Source: CAIQNR01 sp031972475
GTDB taxonomy: Bacteria; Babelota; Babeliae; Babelales; CAIQNR01
NCBI GenBank assembly: GCA_031972475.1
Contig: DALYEP010000001.1
Span: 310,001 to 374,000 of the forward strand
Reading direction: 5' to 3'
Length of the DNA: 64,000 nucleotides
The notes under the pieces are model-generated. The model saw only the letters and a program-made list of their open reading frames with translations, had not been told where the DNA came from and made no database searches. Every line of letters begins with the position of its first letter. The stretch's first letter is position 1. A program made the position numbers and the translations under genes. Shown here one piece after another: positions 33,459 to 41,616 of the stretch.

Positions 33459-34808
33459 ATGAAAAAAATCAGTATTATATTACTTGCATTTTTATTTTTA
33501 AATTTAAATGCAAAAAGAGCATATGGAATGGTTGCAATCGGAACAGGTTGGACCAATGATTACCAAACAGTTATTTTAGATTATCTTGCAAGAAAATCAG
33601 ATTTTTTAGTCCAAACAAAAGCTCCTTACACAAATCCTCACAAAGCAACCGTTGATGGAGTTTGTTATGATTTTTATCATATTCCTGTTGGAATTTTACA
33701 ATCTCCTGCAATTAAAGTTTACATTGCTCCAGGAACACTTATCGACCTTGATTTACTTATGAAAGAACTCGAAGATTTAGAAAAACTTGGAATTGACACA
33801 AAAAAAAGAATTCGAATATCTGCAAGTGCACAAATTTTAATGCCATATCAAAAAAGCATTGGACAATACAGTCGCAAGAAAAAAACATGCAAAATTGGAT
33901 CCGGTGTACGAGTTGGTGTTGGGGCTGCAGGATCTGATAAATGCATGGGAGTTGCCTTTAGAATAGCCGATTTAATGAGCTCAGGCTACAAAGATCTTCT
34001 TAAAGAAAATGTTCAAAGAGGAAATGATATCATAATTAAACTTTATGAAAATAAGCCAATAGATTTTAAAGAAATATATAATACATTTAGTAAATATAGA
34101 AAAGCTCTCAAACCTTACGTTCGAGATGGGATTGAACTTAAATTCAATCAAATGCTAAGCCATGGGAAAATAGGTCTATTTGATAGTCCTTATGGAACAT
34201 ATCTTGATAGCACTCATGGAACATGCTCTTATACTTCAGGTGTAAGCGCTCTTGCTTCTAGTATTTGTAGTTCTGCAGGAGTTGGATTTAAACGAATTAA
34301 AACAGTTATAGCAATCGTAGATTCTTATAGTATTTACCCAGGAAATGAAAAAATCATCACAGCAATAGAAGATCCAGAAATTGCAAATAACGTAAAGAAA
34401 AAATTTGGCAAAATATATAATCCAAAACATCAATATGGATGGATTGACCTTGTTATGATACGTCAAGCCGTTATGATAAATGGAGCTGACTGCATAGCAT
34501 TTAATGGACTTCATCTTCTTGACGATCTTGATGAAATAAAAATGTGTATTGATTATGATCTTGATGGAAGACACCTTGATTATCCAGCACCAGCTCTTGA
34601 AGATCAAAAAAGAGTTGTTCCTCACTATATTGTTTTTCCTGGATGGAAAAAATCAACTCGAAATGCACGAACTTTTAGTGAACTACCGCAAGAAGCTCGC
34701 ATTTTTTTAAAACAACTTGAGTGTCTTGCAGGAGTTCCTATAGCAATCGTTTCTGTTGGGTTAGAGCCTTATGAAATGGTTATTGTTCAAGAATATTGTT
34801 TTCCATAA
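33459..34808 (+). CDS. exported adenylosuccinate synthetase (PurA) homologue without catalytic motifs
   Basis: A 449-residue protein with a clear signal peptide (MKKISIILLAFLFLNLNA, cleavage near 18-23). The remainder aligns end to end with PurA: YDFYHIPVGIL (HLIPSGIL), GTYLDSTHGTCSYTSG (GTLLDIDHGTYPYVTS), YGWIDLVMIRQAVMING (TGWLDTVAVRRAVQLNS), and VFPGWKKST...GVPIAIVSVG. Every catalytic or nucleotide motif is changed. WGDEGKGK is WTNDYQTV (31-38), IGTTGRGIGP is IGSGVRVGVG, TTGRRRRTGW is IYNPKHQYGW, and TKLD is NGLH. Only the equivalent of the active His (H61) remains. It should not make adenylosuccinate. AAGGAG precedes the ATG. It is probably an exported non-enzymatic protein built on the PurA fold. 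Confidence 0.8.
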   Translation: MKKISIILLAFLFLNLNAKRAYGMVAIGTGWTNDYQTVILDYLARKSDFLVQTKAPYTNPHKATVDGVCYDFYHIPVGILQSPAIKVYIAPGTLIDLDLLMKELEDLEKLGIDTKKRIRISASAQILMPYQKSIGQYSRKKKTCKIGSGVRVGVGAAGSDKCMGVAFRIADLMSSGYKDLLKENVQRGNDIIIKLYENKPIDFKEIYNTFSKYRKALKPYVRDGIELKFNQMLSHGKIGLFDSPYGTYLDSTHGTCSYTSGVSALASSICSSAGVGFKRIKTVIAIVDSYSIYPGNEKIITAIEDPEIANNVKKKFGKIYNPKHQYGWIDLVMIRQAVMINGADCIAFNGLHLLDDLDEIKMCIDYDLDGRHLDYPAPALEDQKRVVPHYIVFPGWKKSTRNARTFSELPQEARIFLKQLECLAGVPIAIVSVGLEPYEMVIVQEYCFP

Positions 34809-34818
34809 AATATAAGGT

Positions 34819-34875
34819 CTATAAATTAGGAAAAATTATTACGCATAATAATACGAATTGTAAAAACATATTCAT
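34819..34875 (-). CDS. candidate 18-residue hydrophobic peptide
   Basis: ATG to TAG encodes MNMFLQFVLLCVIIFPNL. AGGAG lies exactly 6 bases before the ATG, stronger than for many real genes here. It resembles a free signal peptide or a membrane microprotein. It could also be the surviving start of a decayed secreted-protein gene. It lies alone in a 197-base intergenic stretch. Confidence 0.35.
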   Translation of the reverse strand: MNMFLQFVLLCVIIFPNL

Positions 34876-35005
34876 AAAATACTCCTCTTTAAAATAGTGA
34901 ATAATTTGATTAACACACTGCGTAAGAAGTAGTTTAAATAAATAAATATGATTATTACAATAATAAATGCAGGATAAATCTGATAATATATTATTTAAAA
35001 CAAAA

Positions 35006-35419
35006 CTATTTATTCTCTTTCTCTATAGACTTTAATTCATTAAGCAATGAATCAAATATTTTTTGACCTTCATCTGTTTCAAAAGAATTATTAATAATTT
35101 TCTTTAAATACAATATAACAACCTCAATATCTTCTACAGATATTGAAACAATACGCATTTTATTATCTTCAAGAACAGTTTCTACTACTCCAGCCATACC
35201 ATTTAAAACCTGCTTTAAAGATGCTGATGCTTCTTGAGAATTACCTTGATTCGCTTTAAGACCAACAATACCACCCAAAATATCTCTTAAAAAATAAGAT
35301 ACTAACTTTGCAGCATTGTTTGACTCAACTTGATGAGAGATAACAATTTGACTTGTTAATATTTTGTTATTAACAAGAAAACACACCAACAACATTATTC
35401 TTTTGTAATATATTTTCAT
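35006..35419 (-). CDS. small secreted hypothetical protein
   Basis: A 137-residue protein. The ATG of MKIYYKRIMLLVCF is preferred because AAAGGA lies at a proper distance; an ATG three codons earlier overlaps that site. A signal peptide ends near LTSQ. The mature part is helical, with ~70 residues of alternating hydrophobic and acidic residues (SVEDIEVVILYLKKIINNS). No known family. It lies downstream of the mnmG-corC operon on the same strand. Confidence 0.55.
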   Translation of the reverse strand: MKIYYKRIMLLVCFLVNNKILTSQIVISHQVESNNAAKLVSYFLRDILGGIVGLKANQGNSQEASASLKQVLNGMAGVVETVLEDNKMRIVSISVEDIEVVILYLKKIINNSFETDEGQKIFDSLLNELKSIEKENK

Positions 35420-35493
35420 ACTACACATCCTTTAATATTAATAAGCGACTATCCTGCATCACTAATAATAAATATGAATATATAGTTTAATAA

Positions 35494-36807
35494 TTATATA
35501 ATAAAAGAATCAGGTATATTATCTTTAAAAATTAAAACTTGAAAAATACGTTTTTCTGATGATTTTTGAATTTGAAAAACATAACCCTTATAAGAAAGTC
35601 GCTCACCTTTTTTAGGTAATCTTTGTAATTTTTCACTCACAAAACCACCTAATGTAACTGCATCTTCACATTCAAAACGAACATTTAAAAGTTTTTCAAG
35701 CTCATCAAGGTCTACACTTGCAGAAACTAGCCATCCACCTTGTTCCAATGTAACTATTGCTTCTGGAACAGATTCATGCTCATCATTTATCTCTCCAACA
35801 ATTTCTTCTATAGCATCTTCAAGTGTTACTAAACCAATAATACCGCCATACTCATTCAACACCATTGCAATATGATGCCGTTGTTGTTTGAATTGACGTA
35901 ACAACTGATTAACTTTCATACTTTCTGGAACAAATAGAATAGGCCGAACGAGCTCTTGCAAAGTTTTCTTCTCATTTTTTAATAAAACTAAATACGCATC
36001 TTTTTGATGAACCATTCCAATAATATTATCATCCTGTCCTTCATAAACAGGAAGTCTTGAGAAATGATAGCGAGAAAAAAGATTTAATGCTTCTTCCAAT
36101 GAAGATGAAACACTAACTGTTACAATGTCTGTTTCTGGAACCATAATTTCTTTAACAGTTGTATGTCCAAGATCAAAAATACTATGTAACATCTGTGTTT
36201 TATCTGTATCCATCATTCCTTTTTTATTAATATAATCTATAAGAAATTGAATTTCTTTTTCTGATGTATATGTTTCAGTACTATCTTCTTGATCAGTATT
36301 ATTTTTAACTAAAGAAACAATAAAATTAGAAATTTTTGAAAGAATGTTAACAAGCGGCGACATAACATAAAATGTAATATTGGTAAGCCATAATGTTGAT
36401 TTAAAAAGTTGTGGCCCGTGAGCTTGTGCTACATTTTTAGGTATTACTTCACCAACAAGCAATGTTGTTGCTGTTGCAATAGCAATACCTAAAGAAAATC
36501 CTAATCCTTCTGAAAGTTGCAATGATTTAAAAAAATCTTCCATCATTCTTGTAATAAGAGCCGCAGAAGTAACATCTGCAATGCTATTTGCTATTAATAT
36601 AGAAATCAAAACGCGCTGTGGTTCTTTCTCTAAAACTGTAAGTAAATTAGTGTAACCACGAGTACTTTTTGCAATTTCATTTAAATTAAAAAGACGCAGC
36701 GCAGTGACTGCAGTCTCTAAAAATGAAAATAATGCACAGAAAAAAAGCGCTATCAAAAAATAAACAAGCTGCATTGACAGTAACGAATTTGTTATATCCG
36801 AACTCAT
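35494..36807 (-). CDS. CNNM/CorC-type membrane protein with CBS pair
   Basis: A 437-residue inner-membrane protein of the HlyC/CorC family. The DUF21 domain has four hydrophobic segments (1-~190). Two CBS domains follow (MVPETDIVTVSV..., VHQKDAYLVLLKNE...), with HHIAMVLNEYGGIIGLVTLEDAIEEIVGEI as the hallmark. The C-terminal CorC/HlyC transporter-associated domain ends the protein. Members are linked to Mg2+ or Co2+ export. AAGGGG precedes the ATG. It is the last gene of the mnmG-lgt-dnaG-rpoD operon, 24 bases after rpoD. Confidence 0.92.
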   Translation of the reverse strand: MSSDITNSLLSMQLVYFLIALFFCALFSFLETAVTALRLFNLNEIAKSTRGYTNLLTVLEKEPQRVLISILIANSIADVTSAALITRMMEDFFKSLQLSEGLGFSLGIAIATATTLLVGEVIPKNVAQAHGPQLFKSTLWLTNITFYVMSPLVNILSKISNFIVSLVKNNTDQEDSTETYTSEKEIQFLIDYINKKGMMDTDKTQMLHSIFDLGHTTVKEIMVPETDIVTVSVSSSLEEALNLFSRYHFSRLPVYEGQDDNIIGMVHQKDAYLVLLKNEKKTLQELVRPILFVPESMKVNQLLRQFKQQRHHIAMVLNEYGGIIGLVTLEDAIEEIVGEINDEHESVPEAIVTLEQGGWLVSASVDLDELEKLLNVRFECEDAVTLGGFVSEKLQRLPKKGERLSYKGYVFQIQKSSEKRIFQVLIFKDNIPDSFII

Positions 36808-36831
36808 ATACCCCTTAGGCCTTTCGTCAAA

Positions 36832-39114
36832 TTATTCAAATGATTCACTAGTAATATCATCATTTTCATCAACATTTATTTCTTTATCAAAGAACGATTG
36901 CAATTTTTTACTTCTAGAAGGATGACGCAATTTACGCAACGCTTTAACTTCGATTTGTCTTATGCGCTCTCTTGTAACAGAAAAATCTTTTCCAACTTCT
37001 TCTAAAGTATGCTCAGATGCAACATCAATACCAAATCGCATTTTAAGAACTTTTTCTTCTCTTGGAGCAAGTGTTTTAAGAACTTCACGAACACGCTCTT
37101 TTAAGTCAGAATTTGCTACTGTTTCTGCAGGAGAAAAATCTTTATCATTTTCTATAAAATCTTTAATGAATGCATCTTCGCTATCACCAACTGGGGTTTC
37201 TAACGAAATCGGCTCTTTAGAAATTTTAATAATATTTTTAACTTTCTTTTCATCAAGATTTAATTCTTTAGCTAAATCTGCATAAGAAGGCTCTTGGCCA
37301 TGTTGTTGAATGAAAAGACGTTTAATTTTATTAATCTTATTAAGAGTTTCAACCATATGAACAGGAACACGAATAGTTCTTGATTGATCTGCTATTGCAC
37401 GCGTAATAGCCTGCCTAATCCACCATGTTGCATATGTAGAAAACTTATAACCTCGTTCAAATTCAAATTTTTCTACAGCCTTCATAAGACCAATATTACC
37501 TTCTTGAATAAGATCCAAGAAATGAAGTCCACGATTAACATATTTTTTTGCAATATTAACCACTAAACGTAAATTTGCTTTAGCAAGCTCATCTTTTGCA
37601 TGCTTATCATCTTTTTGGCTTTTAACAAGTTGTCGATAATACTTAGTAATCACATCCAACGGAAGACCAGCTTCACCCTCTGTCTTTTTAATAGACTTAG
37701 TAGCCATTCTTATTTCTATTTCTGTTTCTTCGAGCAATACTTTATTGTCAGAAGAAATTTCTTTGCCTTTTTTAATAAAATCGACAGTTTTTTGACCTTC
37801 ACGAATAATTTGCTGTTTTTCTTGAATTTTTAAAAGAAGTTTTTCAATTTTTTTACCAATTTTTCTAATAAATTTATTAGCAATTCTAATAGATTGAACA
37901 GTCTGGCTAATTGCTTCTTTATTTTCTTTAACCTTTTGTAGCATCTCTTGTTTTTTTTCTTGAGATGTCAATTGATTTCGATAAGAAGCATAAATTCTTT
38001 CTTCATTTTTAATTAAATCTTCAAGTGCTGTAATTGTTTTTAAAAAAGCATCACGCTCTTCACCAATTTTTGGCAAATTCTCTTCATCATACTCAGCAAA
38101 TTGAATAACATCTTTAAGAATCATTGGATTTTTATGAAGTTTTTCTCCAATAGATAAAAACTCTTTATACACAAAAGGAAAATGAGAAATCGCCTCAATA
38201 CATGAATGCTTACTTGTTGCTATTTTATCTGAAATAATTTTTTCTGTTGTCTTATTAAGAAGAGGAATTTTTCCAATATCTCTTAAATAACATTTAACAC
38301 CATCAGCAATATGAGAAGCTTCTGCTCTCTCAACAACTTCTTCTTCGTCATCTTCTGAATCAGTATCTTCTTCATCACCACCATCTTCATCAACAGAAAG
38401 ACTCGAAACAAATTTATCTTTCAATTCAGCATGAGAGCCAATTTCATCTTTTGTATGATCATCAAGAGCACTATCTTGAGCAAGTAACTCTTCTTCCATA
38501 ATCAATTCTATATGTTCTTTTTCAAGAACTTTCATAAACTCATTTACTTCTTTTTCCGTCAAATGAGCTTTGTCATGAAGAATCATTATTTCTTCATAAG
38601 TCAAAATACCAGTCTCTTTACCTTTTTCTAAAATCGCATCCATCAAATCTTTTTTAAGATCCAGTTCTTTTTTTACAGAAACTGTTGACGTTGCTGATTT
38701 CATCTTGCTTACTGCTTTTTTAGGAGATGTTGCTTTAACAGTTTTTTTAATTGGAGTTAATGGCTTTGCTTGAACAGAAGTTTTTTTAATCACTTCATCT
38801 TTACCAACAGAAATATTTCCATCTACTTGTTTTTTTGTTACACGCGATGGCGCTTTAACAACAACTTTTGGAGTTTTAGATTTTGAAAAAATCATTTTCT
38901 TTGCAACTGCTTTTGTTGAAGAAACTTTTTTAGTTGAAGCTTTTTTTATAACTTTTTCTACTGTTTTTTTATTTTCTTTAACAGTTTTCTTTATTTTTAA
39001 AGAATTTTTTTTAGAACTAACTTTTTTAACTTGTTTTACTTTTTTTGTTGTTTTTTTAGAACTACTCTTTTTTGATATTCCCAAAATTTTATTAATTATG
39101 CTTTTAATAACCAT
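36832..39114 (-). CDS. rpoD: RNA polymerase primary sigma factor with lysine-rich N-terminal extension
   Basis: Sigma-70 of 760 aa. Residues 1-~135 are a low-complexity K/S/T/V extension (KKSSSKKTTKKVKQVKKVSS). Region 1.1-like sequence follows (~150-215), then an acidic stretch, region 1.2 (VKCYLRDIGKIPLLNK) and a long non-conserved insert. Region 2 is NLRLVVNIAKKYVNRG with KFSTYATWWIRQAITRAI (-10 recognition and melting). Region 3 has PVHMVETLNKI, and region 4.2 ends VTRERIRQIEVKALRKLRHP (-35 recognition). Core regions are standard, consistent with the TTGACA/TATAAT promoters seen in this window. The start shares one base with the dnaG stop. Confidence 0.95.
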   Translation of the reverse strand: MVIKSIINKILGISKKSSSKKTTKKVKQVKKVSSKKNSLKIKKTVKENKKTVEKVIKKASTKKVSSTKAVAKKMIFSKSKTPKVVVKAPSRVTKKQVDGNISVGKDEVIKKTSVQAKPLTPIKKTVKATSPKKAVSKMKSATSTVSVKKELDLKKDLMDAILEKGKETGILTYEEIMILHDKAHLTEKEVNEFMKVLEKEHIELIMEEELLAQDSALDDHTKDEIGSHAELKDKFVSSLSVDEDGGDEEDTDSEDDEEEVVERAEASHIADGVKCYLRDIGKIPLLNKTTEKIISDKIATSKHSCIEAISHFPFVYKEFLSIGEKLHKNPMILKDVIQFAEYDEENLPKIGEERDAFLKTITALEDLIKNEERIYASYRNQLTSQEKKQEMLQKVKENKEAISQTVQSIRIANKFIRKIGKKIEKLLLKIQEKQQIIREGQKTVDFIKKGKEISSDNKVLLEETEIEIRMATKSIKKTEGEAGLPLDVITKYYRQLVKSQKDDKHAKDELAKANLRLVVNIAKKYVNRGLHFLDLIQEGNIGLMKAVEKFEFERGYKFSTYATWWIRQAITRAIADQSRTIRVPVHMVETLNKINKIKRLFIQQHGQEPSYADLAKELNLDEKKVKNIIKISKEPISLETPVGDSEDAFIKDFIENDKDFSPAETVANSDLKERVREVLKTLAPREEKVLKMRFGIDVASEHTLEEVGKDFSVTRERIRQIEVKALRKLRHPSRSKKLQSFFDKEINVDENDDITSESFE

Positions 39115-40850
39115 TATATAAGCCCCTTATGTAATAATTTTTTCTTCAGATCCAAAAAAGAGCCAATAATTGCTTGCACTTCTTGCAAATTATTCTCCAA
39201 TTGAGCTTCATTAAGCTGAGCCTTTGTATCGTTTACAATCATCTTCCAATATTTTTTTTCTAACAACATTTCTATATTTTCAAAATCATCTTGCACTTCA
39301 GACTCAGTCATCAATATTTGATTTACCAATATTTTTTCACGCTCATCAAGAGTCTCAAAAAAAGCAGAATAAACTTCTTGCTCTGTATTACTATGAACAT
39401 CAATTAACTTCTGTATTAAAACTTTAAGCTCACCAGGCAAATAATTCAAAAGTCTTATAACTGAGTGCTTCTTTAACAATTGCGTATCAGACACTATAGC
39501 ACATATAAATTTTTTTTCTAAGGCTGAAATTTCATAATGCTCTAAAACAGGAGTTTTTATGCTAGAGAGAATCTCTTTTCTATAAGAAACTTTAAGCTCT
39601 TGCTGTAATGAAGATAAAGGAATTCCAAAAACTTCAGACGCTTTTTGAAGTAAAATATCTTCTTTAAGAGGATCGTTAAGCTTTTTTATAATAGTTAAAA
39701 AATTTCTAGCTAAAAGAAGTTTTTGCTGCAAAGGAGCATTTTTATAATCCTTACCTAAATCACTCAAGAAAAAATCAAAAAGCTCTTGAGCCTGAGAAAC
39801 TAAAACATCTAATGATTGACCCGTTTTTAAAAAAGATGCAGGATCAAAATTTGCAGGTAAAATAATAACTTTAAGCTCTAAATTAACCTGCCAGCAAAGC
39901 TCTACCAATCTAAGCATTGCCTTTCTACCAGCACTATCACCATCATATAAAGTCAAAACAGTATGAGCATGATGTGACAATAACTTAAGGTGCTCAATGG
40001 TACAAGCGGTTCCGAGCGTTGCAACAGTATTTTTATATCCATGTTGATGCATTGCAATACAATCTGTATATCCCTCTACCAAAAAAACAGTACCTTTAGT
40101 TTGAATATCTCGCTTTGCAAGATCTAAACCAAAAAGAATCGAGCCTTTTTGAAAATAATTATTCTCAGGAGAATTATAATATTTTGATCGTTCATCAGAA
40201 AGTTTAAAAACCCTTCCACCAAAGCCACAATATCTACCTAAATGATCTCTAATAGGAAATATAATTCTTTGCTCAAATGATGAATAAACCGTTTTACCCT
40301 CTCCCATAACACCTGCATCAATAAGATCTTTTAACAAAAAATTTTCTTTGCGCAATTCCTGCAATAAATGTTTTGCAAACTGCGTCCCCCCTGGAAAATA
40401 TCCTATTTTAAAAATATTAATTTCATCATGATTAATTCCTCTTTCTAAGACATAATCCATAACTTGAGGATTTTCTAAAAGACGCTCATGGCACCATTTT
40501 GCTATAAGCGAACACAATGTAAAATAACGTTTTTTTTCATCAAAACTTTCAGTCGTTTCTGTAGAAACATTCTCTGGAAGCTCAATGGCATAACGCTCTG
40601 CAAGCAACTTTACTGCTTCTAATTGAGAACAATGTTCAATTTTACTAATAAATGCAATAACATCGCCCGTTTCTTGACAACCAAAACAATAAAAAATTTC
40701 CCTATGTGGGCTAACGCTAAATGATGCTGTTTTTTCACTATGAAAAGGGCAAGACCCTTTCCAATAATGACCAGCTTTTTTTAACAAAACATGCTGGCCA
40801 ATTACATCAAGAATTTGTACTTTATTTTTTACAATATTAAAAACACTCAT
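39114..40850 (-). CDS. dnaG: DNA primase
   Basis: Synthesises RNA primers for the lagging strand. The N-terminal zinc-binding domain has C34, H37, C55 and C58 (CPFH ... CFGC). The catalytic TOPRIM core contains FLVEGYTDCIAMHQHGY and LYDGDSAGRKAMLR with the acidic metal site. The C-terminal helicase-binding region is helical and diverged. Length is 578 aa. It overlaps lgt upstream by 14 bases and rpoD downstream by one (TAATG). The dnaG-rpoD pair is the classical macromolecular-synthesis arrangement, but rpsU is absent. Confidence 0.95.
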   Translation of the reverse strand: MSVFNIVKNKVQILDVIGQHVLLKKAGHYWKGSCPFHSEKTASFSVSPHREIFYCFGCQETGDVIAFISKIEHCSQLEAVKLLAERYAIELPENVSTETTESFDEKKRYFTLCSLIAKWCHERLLENPQVMDYVLERGINHDEINIFKIGYFPGGTQFAKHLLQELRKENFLLKDLIDAGVMGEGKTVYSSFEQRIIFPIRDHLGRYCGFGGRVFKLSDERSKYYNSPENNYFQKGSILFGLDLAKRDIQTKGTVFLVEGYTDCIAMHQHGYKNTVATLGTACTIEHLKLLSHHAHTVLTLYDGDSAGRKAMLRLVELCWQVNLELKVIILPANFDPASFLKTGQSLDVLVSQAQELFDFFLSDLGKDYKNAPLQQKLLLARNFLTIIKKLNDPLKEDILLQKASEVFGIPLSSLQQELKVSYRKEILSSIKTPVLEHYEISALEKKFICAIVSDTQLLKKHSVIRLLNYLPGELKVLIQKLIDVHSNTEQEVYSAFFETLDEREKILVNQILMTESEVQDDFENIEMLLEKKYWKMIVNDTKAQLNEAQLENNLQEVQAIIGSFLDLKKKLLHKGLI

Positions 40851-41616
40851 TGTTTTTCTTTGAAAACATTGTTGCTAAACCAAAAATTAAAAACCCAATT
40901 ATCATAAATAATATCGAAATCATTTGAGATGTCGAAAAGAATTCATGAGCCATAAGACGTTCTGCTCGAAAAAAATCAACAAAAAATCTTTCTGCTCCAA
41001 TAAGCAAAAAATAAACTCCAACAAGTTGTCCTGATTTTTTAAAAAACAGATCAATAATAAAATACATTATTAAAAATATAACAAAACCTGCCACTGAACT
41101 ATAAATCTGAGTTGGATGCAAATTAACAAAACAAGGAGCAAAAACATCTTTATTTTTGTAAACAATCGACCAAAAAACTGTAGTTTTTACGCCATAACAA
41201 CATCCAGCAAAAAAACATCCTAAACGTGAAATTGCATACATCAAAGGCATATAAATACTAAATCTATCAAGTAAATTTATAATATTAATTTTTTGTTTAT
41301 ATGCATATAATATCAAAACTCCCGTCCCTGCAATAATACTTCCCAGCAAAGAAAATCCTGCACTTGTTAAGTCAATACAATCTAAAAACGAATGAATTGT
41401 TTCAGGATATTCTAAAATATGTAATAAACGACCACCAATGATAGCAGACAAAACAATTAAACTTGCAATGTCAAAAATATTTTTATGATAAATAACCCTC
41501 ATTAAAATACTATCTCGCTGCATAAAATAAAGAGTTACTATAATACCAAGACCAATCATAAAACCATAACTATGAACAGAAAATGGACCCCATATATGAA
41601 ATAAAACAGGATTCAT
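40837..41616 (-). CDS. lgt: prolipoprotein diacylglyceryl transferase
   Basis: An inner-membrane enzyme that adds diacylglycerol to lipobox cysteines, the first step of lipoprotein maturation. Seven hydrophobic segments are visible. HSYGFMIGLGI near the N-terminus, GGRLLHILEYPE, SRLGCFFAGCCYG (the Lgt signature region; GCCYG variant) and HPTQIYSSVAGF are conserved. Length is 259 aa. It overlaps the mnmG stop by one base and dnaG by 14. Its presence means lipoproteins are made, although no exact lipobox is seen among the small secreted proteins here. Confidence 0.92.
   Translation of the reverse strand: MNPVLFHIWGPFSVHSYGFMIGLGIIVTLYFMQRDSILMRVIYHKNIFDIASLIVLSAIIGGRLLHILEYPETIHSFLDCIDLTSAGFSLLGSIIAGTGVLILYAYKQKINIINLLDRFSIYMPLMYAISRLGCFFAGCCYGVKTTVFWSIVYKNKDVFAPCFVNLHPTQIYSSVAGFVIFLIMYFIIDLFFKKSGQLVGVYFLLIGAERFFVDFFRAERLMAHEFFSTSQMISILFMIIGFLIFGLATMFSKKNNECF

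Noticed and set aside
33459..34808. PurZ-type enzyme for diaminopurine genomes
   Set aside because: PurZ keeps a working P-loop and GTP site. Here all nucleotide motifs are lost and a signal peptide is present.
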